Shown: positions 10,242 to 21,806, counted from the first letter of the stretch. The stretch is DNA of 64,000 nucleotides from Deltaproteobacteria bacterium (GCA_030272815.1 JAJSZT010000009.1:1-64000); one strand, 5' to 3'. Notes: a model not told the origin generated them from the letters alone. A program made the numbers and translations.

Positions 10242-10645
10242 GCCAACAAATCATTATCGACTATTGGGTAGAAAAGGCAGGGCAAGACCTTGCGTCAGCT
10301 CGGGACAACCTTAAATCAAGCAGGTATCAAAATGCAGTGCGAGATGCATATTTTGCCTGTTTCCATGCTTTTTCTTCAGTGCTTTTAAATGAGGGGAAAA
10401 CGTTTAAAAAACATAAAGAAGTACGATCAATGCTCCACAGGGACTTCATTCGACCTAAGAAAATCGATAGGCCATGGGGAAAACACTATGATTGGCTTTT
10501 TGATAATCGACACAAGGCGGATTATCGGCCATTGATTCAATTTGATGCTGATCAAGTCAAAGAGATTGTTGAGGAAAGCGAAGCATTCGTGAAAGAGATG
10601 ACAGGTCTGCTAAACAGGTTAAAAGAAAATGGCGAAAAAGTCTAA
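10238..10645 (+). CDS. HEPN-domain protein, partner of the MNT gene (toxin-like)
   Basis: 135 residues when started at the ATG at 10238, which overlaps the MNT stop by 4 bases; longer versions from upstream starts read through the wrong frame of the MNT gene. The core RDAYFACFHAFSSVLL is the COG1895/COG2250-type HEPN helix, with Arg and His in positions like those of the family's RNase motif, though the spacing is not the strict RX4-6H. HEPN/MNT pairs are proposed toxin-antitoxin or defence modules. The last 17 bases overlap the start of the downstream Res fragment, so the order mod-mnt-hepn-res was one transcription unit. Confidence 0.8.
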   Translation: MSQQIIIDYWVEKAGQDLASARDNLKSSRYQNAVRDAYFACFHAFSSVLLNEGKTFKKHKEVRSMLHRDFIRPKKIDRPWGKHYDWLFDNRHKADYRPLIQFDADQVKEIVEESEAFVKEMTGLLNRLKENGEKV

Positions 10646-11216
10646 AAGACAAAAAGCGATCAAAAGATTAAATTTGTCTGATCACACACTGGATATAAAT
10701 ATCCGGAGGTGCAATTACAACAAGTTCAGTTTTTCAGATATAGAGGAATATGTCCGTGAACTGGTTGGATCGCGCGACTATCAGTATGATGCCATAAAAC
10801 AGATCATGATTTATCTATGGGGCGGCAGTTACAAAAACATTGCTGAACTTGGAAGAGAAAATTATAAACAGAAATTGCAGATTCAGCAGCGTTTTGGAAC
10901 AGAAGAAAATTTTCTTCACCAATTGCCCCTTCCTGACCGTCTGTCCGGGGTAGTGCATATGGCTACCGGCACAGGAAAATCTTATGTAATCTTTGCCATT
11001 GCCTGGCTTTCACTTATTATGGGACTTACAAAAAGGGTTTTAGTGCTTGGCCCGGCCTCAACCATTATCGAACATGGCCTGCGTGAAAAATTCAGGGAAC
11101 TGATAAACAAAAGAGAATTCAACAGCAAGCTTCCGCAAAGATATCGTGGGAAAGCCATTAATCTTCTTACAGACAACGACCCCATAGAAGACGACTCCAT
11201 TGATAGACAATTTTGA
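10629..11216 (+). pseudogene. Type III restriction enzyme Res subunit, N-terminal fragment
   Basis: 195 residues. The region RDYQYDAIKQIMIYLWGG and the Walker A loop ATGTGKS (about residue 112) followed by VLVLGPASTIIEHG are the Q-motif, motif I and motif Ia of the SF2 helicase of Res subunits. The frame ends at 11216, before the DEAD/H box and all later helicase motifs; a normal Res is about 900-1000 residues. The C-terminal nuclease part follows at once in another frame, so the centre of the gene has been removed. Confidence 0.8.
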
Positions 11217-11782
11217 TTATATCAATTCCTGGATAAAATCACCTGATAAGAATTTTTACAGTATAGACTATGAATACTGGAAAGGCGGAAAAGACAGGGT
11301 GCGACGAAGCTTTAACCCGGATTTTTTTATTAAAATCAATATCGATGATTATATCTCAAAACTCGAAAGCAATGGATCGTTAAACCACCTTGAAAATCTC
11401 AGGAAATTACAAGATGAAGGAATGGAGTCGTTAATTAGAGTTGTAGAAATAAAATCTAATGAAGAGCAGGATGAAGCTACCCCTGCAAAAGCAGAATATG
11501 CCAAAGCGCATTTTGAAAGAGTTAGCAACAAACTCCAAACAGTAAATATTTCAGATATCGATAAACAATATAGAAATGATGCAAAACAGCATTACACATT
11601 TGACCTGCTCACACCAAATGAATTCACACGCTGGTTTGCAGATTTGAAAAAGGGAAAGCTTGGAGGAAACCGCCAACCTCTGGAAACACGTACAAAAGAT
11701 TGACGGCATATGCACTTTCAATGAGACTGTCCGTGAAATTCTCCAGATGCGAGAACTCCACAAACAAATGAAACGGCTCTAA
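11200..11782 (+). pseudogene. Type III restriction enzyme Res subunit, C-terminal nuclease fragment with an altered tail
   Basis: Frame 1 encodes the Res nuclease domain: INSWIKSPDKNFYSIDYEY, SFNPDFFIKI and VVEIKSNEE, giving the PD...ExK catalytic pattern, and ends with the typical YTFDLLTPNEFTRWF segment. It overlaps the N-terminal fragment by 17 bases. Near 11650 the coding-like reading shifts to frame 2 (LEETANLWKHVQKID and onward to a stop at 11780-11782), while frame 1 stops at 11703. The frame-2 tail does not look like a Res terminus and I could not identify it. The gene has therefore lost its centre and its 3' end has been altered. Confidence 0.75.
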
Positions 11783-12051
11783 AGGCTTACGGCTGTGGGT
11801 GGCTTCGGAAATATTCAAAGATAATTTATTATTTAAATAGCATTCATTTTTTAAAAGCAACTTTTTTCTTTACATACGACTTAAAATAATTTATAGTTAT
11901 CAGAAATTCAGTTTTATGTTGTATTAACTGGCTGAACGTGAGCTTTATGTGTGATTATACATGAAGTGGATATATTTTTAAAAAGCTAAAGAGTTATAAA
12001 AAAATATTTTATTTGCCGGTATTATTTATGGCTCATTATTTTGACATTTAA

Positions 12052-15612
<3,561 letters not shown>

Positions 15613-15632
15613 GAAAGATATAGCATAAAGAT

Positions 15633-15666
15633 AAAAGGCCATTTGTGGAAGCAAATGGCCTTTTTT
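15633..15666 (+). terminator. Rho-independent terminator of nifJ
   Basis: GGCCATTTG pairs with CAAATGGCC across a 6-base loop and is followed by a run of T; it starts 20 bases after the nifJ stop. The stem is extended by A/T pairs and the A-run on the left makes it potentially bidirectional. Confidence 0.92.
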
Positions 15667-15717
15667 ATATGAATTGTCAAAAAATTCTGGTAAAATTAAT
15701 TAATAGATAACTTTTTC

Positions 15718-15771
15718 TCGTTCCCATACTCCAGCGTGGGAATGCATACCATATGGGTTCCCACGCTGGAG
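15718..15771. repeat. Palindromic intergenic repeat (TTCCCACGCTGGAG family)
   Basis: CTCCAGCGTGGGAA at 15730-15743 is mirrored by TTCCCACGCTGGAG at 15758-15771. The left half, with the flanking TTTTTCTCGTTCCCAT, recurs inverted at 62263-62297. Repeats of this kind are widespread in environmental proteobacterial genomes; the function is unknown. Confidence 0.85.
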
Positions 15772-15847
15772 CAGTTGAAATTTTAGGTACAATTATTTGG
15801 TATGAAAATCTGTGTTAAAGGTTGAAAAGAAAGCTGGTAAATATTAT

Positions 15848-15979
15848 GTAGCCGTTCACGGCTTGAAACTTGAAATTAGAAAATAGAAATTTGGGAGAGA
15901 TTAAAATAGAAATTGGAAATTGGGAAGAACAGTACAAAAGCATGAAGGCCAAATTTCCAATTTCCAATTTCTATTTTCA
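15848..15979 (+). repeat. Copy 1 of a ~125-bp inverted repeat pair (with 19161-19281)
   Basis: The element starts with TAGCCGTTCACGGCTTGAAA, continues through A/G-rich runs (AGAAATTGGAAATT type) and a conserved core AACAGTACAAAAGCATGAAG, and ends in CCAATTTC-type runs that mirror its start. It is followed by TTCCGTGAACG, so the copy itself is palindromic. The second copy lies on the opposite strand 3.2 kb away. No gene is visible in the rest of 15667-16002. Confidence 0.9.
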
Positions 15980-16002
15980 ATGTTCCGTGAACGCTTACAA
16001 TA

Positions 16003-16818
16003 TTATCTGTCACCCAAATACAGTTCAGGCCTTCTGTTGGGGAGGAAAAATCGCATCCTGTGATTTCTTACCCTGTTAAGCTCATCCACCTTAAGATCAT
16101 AAACCAGTATTTCTTCTTTTCCGTTTAAGTCTTTTGATAGAACCTCACCTGACGGACCGATTATCATGGCAACGCCAGGAAAACTAAGTCCTTTTCCATT
16201 ATCACCGGTCTGATTGCATGCAATAACGAAAAGGCTGTTATCATATGCCCTGGCAGGAAGATGCCGCATCCATGATCTGAATTTCTCATCAGGCGTTCCT
16301 CGCGGTGATGCATGTGGAATGAAAATAATATCAACGCCGTTTATTGCCATGTAGGTAGAAAGCTCGGGAAAGTGGGCATCATAGCAAAGCTGGATGCCAA
16401 ATTTAACTCCATGCGACTCAAATAGGGGAATTTTGTTTCCTGGTGTGAAAATGGTGCGTTCAGGCGGGGAAATGTGCAGCTTTCGGTAAACACCCGGAGA
16501 TTCATGAGGTTTTATGACCAGATGGCTTGCGAATATCCTTCCCTTGCTGTCCTTTTCAGCAATTCCAGCCAGAATTACAATATGTTCGGATTCAGCCAGT
16601 TTTACTATTTCTCTTGTTATCGGCCCTGGAACTGGTTCTGCCGCATCAATTATGTCTTCCTTGGTACTATAACCCGTAATATTCATCTCAGGACAACAGA
16701 TTATAGATGCACCTTTTTTTTTAGCTTCCTCTACAAACCTGACCATTTGATCAAGGTTGCGCCTGGTTTTGTTGACAGGTGAATTTGAGATTACTGCTGC
16801 AATGCGTATATCTTTCAT
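16003..16818 (-). CDS. Carbon-nitrogen hydrolase (nitrilase superfamily)
   Basis: 271 residues, normal for a single-domain nitrilase-superfamily amidase. The catalytic Glu-Lys-Cys triad is visible: Glu in CCPEMNITGY (about residue 44), Lys in YRKLHIS (about residue 112) and Cys in GIQLCYDAHFPEL (about residue 146). The enzyme should hydrolyse an amide or nitrile; the substrate cannot be told from sequence. It is 12 bases downstream of the siroheme decarboxylase-like gene on the same strand and may be co-transcribed. It is cytoplasmic, with no signal peptide. Confidence 0.9.
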   Translation of the reverse strand: MKDIRIAAVISNSPVNKTRRNLDQMVRFVEEAKKKGASIICCPEMNITGYSTKEDIIDAAEPVPGPITREIVKLAESEHIVILAGIAEKDSKGRIFASHLVIKPHESPGVYRKLHISPPERTIFTPGNKIPLFESHGVKFGIQLCYDAHFPELSTYMAINGVDIIFIPHASPRGTPDEKFRSWMRHLPARAYDNSLFVIACNQTGDNGKGLSFPGVAMIIGPSGEVLSKDLNGKEEILVYDLKVDELNRVRNHRMRFFLPNRRPELYLGDR

Positions 16819-16830
16819 GAAAATTACGCC

Positions 16831-17286
16831 CTAAAGATCAAAGTGAGCCTTTATTTTATATACCTTTGTTGCGGGCAGGTTGATTATGTCTTTTATACCG
16901 GTTTTTTGAGATATCTTTTCAAGATTTTCTTCTATCTCCCCCATGCTTGGAGCGATAAAGGTAAACCATATATTAAATTCACTGCTCCGTTGGTAATTGT
17001 GTGTTACCCCGTGATATCGGTTGACTATGGAGGCAAAGAGATCAATTTTGTCCTCTTCTACTTTTGCTGCACAAAGTGTACTCACGAATCCTAATTTTTC
17101 AGGGACAAAATTACCGCCGATTCGACGAATTATTTTATTTTTTTTCAACCTGGCAAGTCGTTTTATAACATCGTTTTCAGAAAGACCAAGATCATCGGCA
17201 ATGGCAAGGTAGGGGCGTGAGGTTATTGGGAAGTCAGACTGTATATGGTTTAGAATAGCTCTATCTGTATCATCCATTGGAGGCAT
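16831..17286 (-). CDS. Siroheme decarboxylase subunit (AhbA/AhbB family, Lrp/AsnC-like)
   Basis: 151 residues with an AsnC-type helix-turn-helix N-terminus (DDTDRAILNHIQ, SENDVIKRLARLKKNKIIRRIGG) and the segment VTHNYQRSSEFNIWFTFIAP. The Val-Thr-His-Asn-Tyr and Asn-x-Trp-Phe-Thr signatures are those of the AhbA/AhbB/NirDLGH family rather than ordinary Lrp regulators. In sulfate reducers this enzyme decarboxylates siroheme to didecarboxysiroheme, the first step of the alternative heme pathway. AhbA and AhbB are paralogues that form a heterodimer, and only one is in this window, so the symbol is left open. GAGGAAA precedes the ATG. Confidence 0.85.
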   Translation of the reverse strand: MPPMDDTDRAILNHIQSDFPITSRPYLAIADDLGLSENDVIKRLARLKKNKIIRRIGGNFVPEKLGFVSTLCAAKVEEDKIDLFASIVNRYHGVTHNYQRSSEFNIWFTFIAPSMGEIEENLEKISQKTGIKDIINLPATKVYKIKAHFDL

Positions 17287-17309
17287 GTATTTTTTCCTCT
17301 TTATTTTCT

Positions 17310-17696
17310 TTAAGCTAAATGCACATTAACTTTTCTATTCCTCGGACCGTCAAATTCACAGAAAAATATCCCTTGCCACGTACCCAGCACAAGTTTCTCG
17401 TTTTCTATTGCAATTAATTCTGAAGCTCCGACAATTGTCGATTTTATATGGGCAGGTGAATTTCCTTCAAGATGACGATATTCAGCTTCCCATGGGATAA
17501 TTTTGTTTAAAATCATTAAGATATCGGATTTAACGCTGGGGTCAGCACTTTCATTAATCGTAACAGCCGCAGTAGTGTGAGGCACATAAAGCATGCAAAA
17601 GCCTTCTTTTATACTGGAGGATCTAACCAAATTCTGTATCTCTGAAGTAATATCGATTAATTCTGTTTTGGCCTTGGTTTTAACTTTAAGTATCAT
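17310..17696 (-). CDS. yjbQ: YjbQ family protein (UPF0047, secondary thiamine-phosphate synthase-like)
   Basis: 128 residues with the family core MLYVPHTTAAVTINESADPS, YRHLEGNSPAHIKS and LGTWQGIFFCEFDGPRNR. His, Asp and Glu residues in these motifs form the metal/active site in structures of the family. YjbQ proteins show weak thiamine-phosphate synthase activity in E. coli, but the physiological role is uncertain. GGAGAC precedes the ATG. A terminator separates it from dsrC upstream, so it probably starts its own transcript into the two downstream genes. Confidence 0.92.
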   Translation of the reverse strand: MILKVKTKAKTELIDITSEIQNLVRSSSIKEGFCMLYVPHTTAAVTINESADPSVKSDILMILNKIIPWEAEYRHLEGNSPAHIKSTIVGASELIAIENEKLVLGTWQGIFFCEFDGPRNRKVNVHLA

Positions 17697-17707
17697 TTTG
17701 TCTCCAG

Positions 17708-17744
17708 AAAAAAAGGCCCTGCTTTAAGAAGCAGAGCCTTTTTT
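17708..17744 (-). terminator. Rho-independent terminator of dsrC
   Basis: GGCTCTGCTT pairs with AAGCAGGGCC (one G-T pair) over a 4-base loop, with T runs on both sides, read on the - strand 27 bases after the dsrC stop. The symmetric A/T flanks would let it work in both directions. Confidence 0.88.
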
Positions 17745-17770
17745 GAAGAATCAGATTTTCAATTTTCAGA

Positions 17771-18088
17771 TTAGACACATCCAGTCGGTTTTGGAAGAGC
17801 AGCCATTTTACAAGCTCCTTTACCAGGTCCTGACGGGAATAATTCATAAATGTGTTTCAGTTTAAAGCCGGTAACCTTTGAAAGGACACGAACCATTGGT
17901 GCAATACCGTTTTTCTCATAGTACTCCCTGAGCACAACTACAAGCTTCATGTGCTCATCATTTATCTCATCAATACCTTCTTCCTGCTTAACATGTTGTA
18001 ACCACTCTGGACAATAGTTATTAAAATCATCAATAAATCCGTCTTCATCTACGGTAAATGTTACTCCCCCAAATTCTACTTGTGGCAT
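17771..18088 (-). CDS. dsrC: DsrC, dissimilatory sulfite reductase gamma / sulfur-carrier protein
   Basis: 105 residues. The C-terminal arm GACKMAALPKPTGCV carries both conserved cysteines (penultimate CysA and CysB 11 residues earlier), so this is a true DsrC able to form the intramolecular trisulfide, not a TusE homologue with one cysteine. The middle ITGFKLKHIYELFPSGP-type segment is present. DsrC receives sulfite-derived sulfur from DsrAB and passes electrons and sulfur to membrane complexes. AGGAGG lies 7 bases before the ATG, and a private terminator follows, suggesting high monocistronic expression. It sits next to the Flx/Hdr genes, a plausible source of electrons for its disulfide/trisulfide. 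Confidence 0.96.
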   Translation of the reverse strand: MPQVEFGGVTFTVDEDGFIDDFNNYCPEWLQHVKQEEGIDEINDEHMKLVVVLREYYEKNGIAPMVRVLSKVTGFKLKHIYELFPSGPGKGACKMAALPKPTGCV

Positions 18089-18297
18089 TTAACAATCCTC
18101 CTTTATTTAATTATTTTTTCATCTGGCCTACGGCCTATAGCTCCACTTTTTTTTGTGTATCTTTATTTATTATCTTATTATTTATTTAATGTCAATATTA
18201 AAAAAGGGATCTTTCAAAATTTGTACAAACTCCATCTCACTTTATTTTTGGTCGAAGCTGGAATCACCTCTAAAAAGTGTAAATCGGCAACAGTGAG

Positions 18298-19140
18298 TTA
18301 ATATTCTTTTGGCATATTATCCAACTCTGCCAGTGTAAAGATAGGACCATCTTTGCATACATATTCTTTTCCGATATTACATCGGCCGCATATCCCTATG
18401 CCGCATTTCATTCGCATTTCAAGTGACATTATTATATGATTATGAGTGTATCCGAGTTTGTCAAGCACAGGCTGGGTAAACTTGATCATAATGGGGGGGC
18501 CGCAGATTAAAGCGTATGTGTCTGAATTTCCGGGCGGAGCTTTTTGTTCGGTGATGGTCGGTACAAAACCGACATTGTATTTCCAGTCCGGGTCATCTGT
18601 TCCGTCCACTGTGATATGCATATTTATATCGTCACGAGTTTCCCACTCTGCCAGTTCATCTCTGTAAAGCAGCATACCGGGAGATCTGGCACCGTATATA
18701 ACATGAATCTCTTTAAAATTCGTACGATTTAAAGGATCAAGCATATATATTATAGATGAACGGAGAGTAGTAAAGGCAAAACCGCCGCCGATTATTACTA
18801 CATTCTTTCCTTTCAGTGTATCCCATAGATGGCGGCCAAGCGGCCCGCGGATGCCTATAATATCACCGACTTTCATTGAATGGAGGCAGGTTGTAACCAG
18901 TCCAACCTTGTTGACAGTGAACTTTAGATATCCTTTTTCGGTTGGAGACGATGCAATCCCAATAGGTATTTCACCCTTTCCTGCAAGAGAAAGTTCGGCA
19001 AACTGACCCGGCATATAAGAAAATTTTTCTTCATCATCAGGGTTTAAAAAAACCAGTTTGAATGTTTTGAGATTTTTATCTTCGGTTTCAGTTATTATTT
19101 CATCTATGCGAACCGGATAAGGAAGGTACGGATTTTGCAA
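18298..19140 (-). CDS. flxA: FlxA-like FAD/NAD(P)-binding oxidoreductase subunit
   Basis: 280 residues. The ferredoxin-reductase-like FAD domain has MPGQFAELSL (about residue 43) and the NAD domain has VIIGGGFAFTTLRSS (about residue 114) and a C-terminal-side CGPP. The C-terminus holds CGIGICGRCNIGKEYVC (C-x4-C-x2-C-x7-C), a [2Fe-2S] site of the dihydroorotate-dehydrogenase-B/AsrB type. It starts at TTG with GGAGG 7 bases upstream. It is followed upstream by FlxB, C and D homologues, so it should be the NADH-oxidising entry of an FlxABCD-Hdr electron-bifurcating complex. It is paralogous to the subunit at 43337-44200. Confidence 0.88.
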   Translation of the reverse strand: MQNPYLPYPVRIDEIITETEDKNLKTFKLVFLNPDDEEKFSYMPGQFAELSLAGKGEIPIGIASSPTEKGYLKFTVNKVGLVTTCLHSMKVGDIIGIRGPLGRHLWDTLKGKNVVIIGGGFAFTTLRSSIIYMLDPLNRTNFKEIHVIYGARSPGMLLYRDELAEWETRDDINMHITVDGTDDPDWKYNVGFVPTITEQKAPPGNSDTYALICGPPIMIKFTQPVLDKLGYTHNHIIMSLEMRMKCGIGICGRCNIGKEYVCKDGPIFTLAELDNMPKEY

Positions 19141-19160
19141 AGTATTCCTCCATTTGAGCG

Positions 19161-19281
19161 ATTGAAATTAGAAATTGGAAATTTGGCCTTCATGCTTTTG
19201 TACTGTTCTTCCCAATTTCTATTTTAATCTCTCCCCAATTTCTACTTTCCAATTTCAAGTTTCAAGCCGTGAACGGCTACC
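19161..19281 (-). repeat. Copy 2 of the ~125-bp inverted repeat pair (with 15848-15979)
   Basis: Read on the - strand this copy has the same order as copy 1: TAGCCGTTCACGGCTTGAAA, the A/G-rich run, AACAGTACAAAAGCATGAAG and the closing run. It lies between flxA and flxB and encodes the last residues of FlxB. Confidence 0.9.
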
Positions 19282-20319
19282 ATAATTGTTCATAATATCG
19301 CAGACCCTTCGTATATCGATATTAACCGGACATAATCGAATGCAGCGCCCGCATCCGACACATTGTATCCCATCAGAGTATTTATCTACGTAATATTTAA
19401 GTTTGTGCATGAAACGCTGACGAACTCTTTGCACCTTGGTGTTTCTCGGATTGTATCCAGTGCCGTGAAGTGTAAACAAAGGAAACATGCAGCTATCCCA
19501 GTTACGCATACGTAAGCCTGAACTTTTGCTGACTTCATCCTGTATGTCGAAACACCAGCATGTTGGGCAAGCATAGGTGCATGTTCCGCAGTTTATGCAT
19601 GCAAAAGCTATTTCCTCCCAAAAGGGCGCATCATATAGCCTGGTGGTTGATTTGTTTTTTAGCTGATCAGTTGAGACAAAAGAGGCTATTTTTTCTTCTG
19701 CCTTTATTTTCATGTCTTTGATTATTTTTTCCGCGGCAGTGGGGTCAGCCTCAGTTTCCCAACCTGCAGATTTTATAAAGTTTTCACCCCTTGGAGTTAA
19801 AATTTTTGCAATAAAGTTTTTCCCTTCATCAACGAGGAGCAGATCGAGTCCGTCTTCGTGAAAAGGCCCGCAACCAGCACTTGTACAGAAGCAAGTGCTG
19901 CATGGACTACTGCACGCCAGCCCTATAAATATTGTTGCTTCATAAGCGCTCAGCCAGTAAGGATCTTTATATTCAGGTGTGTCAAAGTTGCGTTTAACAA
20001 GTAGAAAGGATGCCGCATCACATGGCCTTATTCCTATTAAAGCCCGCGGTGAATAATCTTTATTTATTTCTTTTAATATATGATGATCTTCTTTGCTTTC
20101 ATCTAAAGAATATTCAAACATTGTCTCAGACTGGGGAAAAACAATGGATTTTGGTGAAAGAAGTGTATTAAGATAATTAAGATCCGGGAGTTCACCTTTA
20201 CTGAGTTCTTTAAAAACATGATGTTTATTATTCTTTACAGGGCCAAATAATCTATAATTTTCATATAAATTTTCGAGTCCGCTGGCCCAGCTTTTTTTGT
20301 CAATATTTATATACTTCAT
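19255..20319 (-). CDS. flxB: FlxB-like 4Fe-4S dicluster electron-transfer subunit
   Basis: 354 residues, similar to AsrA/hydrogenase beta-type subunits. The N-terminal half has GIRPCDAASF and the cysteine-rich CSSPCSTCFCTSAGCGPF. The C-terminal half has CINCGTCTYACPTCWCF (about residue 237) and CVGCGRCIRLCPVNI (about residue 325) for two [4Fe-4S] clusters. It should relay electrons between the flavin subunit and FlxC/D. The final residues (GSRSRLET) and the stop are encoded by the repeat element at 19161-19281, so the natural C-terminus has probably been trimmed and replaced. It lies 12 bases after flxC. Confidence 0.85.
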   Translation of the reverse strand: MKYINIDKKSWASGLENLYENYRLFGPVKNNKHHVFKELSKGELPDLNYLNTLLSPKSIVFPQSETMFEYSLDESKEDHHILKEINKDYSPRALIGIRPCDAASFLLVKRNFDTPEYKDPYWLSAYEATIFIGLACSSPCSTCFCTSAGCGPFHEDGLDLLLVDEGKNFIAKILTPRGENFIKSAGWETEADPTAAEKIIKDMKIKAEEKIASFVSTDQLKNKSTTRLYDAPFWEEIAFACINCGTCTYACPTCWCFDIQDEVSKSSGLRMRNWDSCMFPLFTLHGTGYNPRNTKVQRVRQRFMHKLKYYVDKYSDGIQCVGCGRCIRLCPVNIDIRRVCDIMNNYGSRSRLET

Positions 20320-20331
20320 GGAATTTGCCTT

Positions 20332-21279
20332 TTATTTAATAAAATCTTCCGGATCATCAGGCCTGTATGTATCAAGTGGCGGCCGTTCATCTAAGGACAG
20401 GCCTGCTTCCCAGCCATAAAGTTCAAGGCAGTCCTTTTCCAGTTTTTTTGTAAATATTCTTACTTTTATTCCCATTGGACATGCGCGCTCACAAGCGCCG
20501 CAGTCAGTACATCTGCCTGCGCAGTGGTATGCTCTTAAGAAGTGAAATGTCCTTGTATCAGTTGGGTCTATGCTTTTACCTACCCACTGGGGCTTTGATT
20601 CATCCACGAAGCATGTGGGACAGTAGCAGAGAGGGCATGCATTCCTGCAAGCATAACAGCGAATACAGGGAGATAGGAGATCTTCAAAATATTTCCATTT
20701 ATCTTCAGGCGCCATGGCTTCGATTTTGCGCACATCCTCATATCTATCTATATCTTTTTGTTCATCTAAAAGATCGGCAGCAAGCTCGTCGTAAATAGCG
20801 GGATTTCGGTGTATGCATATTTTGCAGTTTTCCTGTAACACATCATTTTTATTTAAGGTCTTCTCAAAACCTTCTCCTTTTACAATTATATTTTCTTCGT
20901 TTTCCGAGACTTCATTTATTTCATTTTCAAACATGGAAATTATTTTATTTTTATCAATCATTCCTTTGCACGGCACACCGATTATAAGAAGTTGCTCCCT
21001 TTTTATCTTGTTTTCTATTATATGGGTTACAATATTCCTTGAATCGCAGCCCTTGGCAATTATACCTATTTTTTCTTTTCTGCCGGTCAGGTAGTTTGCC
21101 AGATTTATCCCGCAGTTGCTGTCCCATACAAGTTTTTTTATATCTTCTGGTGTTTTCACAAAACATGGCTCATTCATCATGGGAACGGTTCCCTTACGGA
21201 AGCCGATGACCATTTCAACTTTTTCTTCTTTTAAGAGTCTTGCCGATATTTCTTTAATTTTTGCTGTGTAATCTGACAT
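20332..21279 (-). CDS. flxC: FlxC-like Fe-S subunit
   Basis: About 315 residues from the ATG at 21279, chosen over a TTG at 21288 because AAGG sits 9 bases before the ATG. The first half resembles the coenzyme F420 hydrogenase/dehydrogenase beta family (GCDSRNIVTHII, VPCKGMID, CKICIHRNP). The second half has CIRCYACRNACPLCYC and CTDCGACERACPMGI, two [4Fe-4S] motifs. In the Flx complex it is the ferredoxin-like relay between FlxAB and FlxD. It is followed by FlxB with a 12-base gap. Confidence 0.82.
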   Translation of the reverse strand: MSDYTAKIKEISARLLKEEKVEMVIGFRKGTVPMMNEPCFVKTPEDIKKLVWDSNCGINLANYLTGRKEKIGIIAKGCDSRNIVTHIIENKIKREQLLIIGVPCKGMIDKNKIISMFENEINEVSENEENIIVKGEGFEKTLNKNDVLQENCKICIHRNPAIYDELAADLLDEQKDIDRYEDVRKIEAMAPEDKWKYFEDLLSPCIRCYACRNACPLCYCPTCFVDESKPQWVGKSIDPTDTRTFHFLRAYHCAGRCTDCGACERACPMGIKVRIFTKKLEKDCLELYGWEAGLSLDERPPLDTYRPDDPEDFIK

Positions 21280-21293
21280 ATTAATCAACCTTA

Positions 21294-21326
21294 TAACAGT
21301 TCACAGTTCACGGTTTTTTCAATGAA
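21294..21326 (-). repeat. Short GTGAACTGTGAACTGTTA repeat
   Basis: Read on the - strand this is nearly the same as 44223-44261 (TTCATT, A run, CCGTGAACTGTGAACTGTTA). It lies between flxD and flxC; the other copy lies just after the paralogous formate dehydrogenase flavin subunit. Confidence 0.75.
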
Positions 21327-21347
21327 CTATGCAACGACCGAAGCATT

Positions 21348-21779
21348 TTAATCGTTAACCGTAAACGCTTTTATACCATGTTTCCTTGGGCCCAGTGCCT
21401 TTACTGCCGAGGTGACTTTATTAACTACACTTGCAAACTTTGTGGATTCAGCAGAGGATATCCATGAAAAATGGAGACGGCCCGGCTCAATCCCCATATA
21501 TTCTATAAGATTTTTAAAAAGAGCAAACTTCCGGCGGGCATAATAATTACCTTCCAGATAATGGCAATCTCCTGGATGACATCCTGATACCCAGACCCCG
21601 TCCGCACCTTTCATGAATGCAGCCAGAATAAACTTTGGGCTCATCCTGCCGGCGCATGGAATCCTTATTAATCTGACATTGGGTGGATACTGCATACGGC
21701 TGACACCTGCAAGGTCAGCGGCTCCATAGGTGCACCAGTTGCACAAGAAACCGACTATTCTGGGTTCCCAATCTTCCAT
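21348..21779 (-). CDS. flxD: FlxD, MvhD-like hydrogenase/heterodisulfide reductase iron-sulfur subunit
   Basis: 143 residues with the MvhD signature: FLCNWCTYGAADLAG, RIPCAGRMSP and VSGCHPGDCHYLEGNY, whose cysteines hold a [2Fe-2S] centre that docks on HdrA. It passes electrons from FlxABC to HdrA in electron bifurcation. AGGAG precedes the ATG. The expected neighbour hdrA is 4.8 kb away, separated by a Snf2 helicase gene and other foreign sequence, so the flx-hdr operon has been split. Confidence 0.93.
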   Translation of the reverse strand: MEDWEPRIVGFLCNWCTYGAADLAGVSRMQYPPNVRLIRIPCAGRMSPKFILAAFMKGADGVWVSGCHPGDCHYLEGNYYARRKFALFKNLIEYMGIEPGRLHFSWISSAESTKFASVVNKVTSAVKALGPRKHGIKAFTVND

Positions 21780-21806
21780 TATTATCTTCTCCTTACCTGC
21801 GAACTA

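Noticed and set aside
15841-15990. Possible tRNA or structured RNA in the palindromic repeats
   Set aside because: No cloverleaf or conserved tRNA positions can be placed; the symmetry is explained by the dispersed inverted repeat family.
15870-16079. Small + strand gene across the repeat at 15848
   Set aside because: Its sequence is the repeat itself plus the antisense end of the nitrilase gene.
16474-16782. Open frame of 102 codons on the + strand inside the nitrilase gene
   Set aside because: It lies wholly antisense to a well-supported gene, with no ribosome-binding site and a composition typical of a shadow frame.
16831-17286. Ordinary Lrp/AsnC transcriptional regulator
   Set aside because: VTHNY and NxWFT signatures fit the siroheme decarboxylase family better than a regulator.
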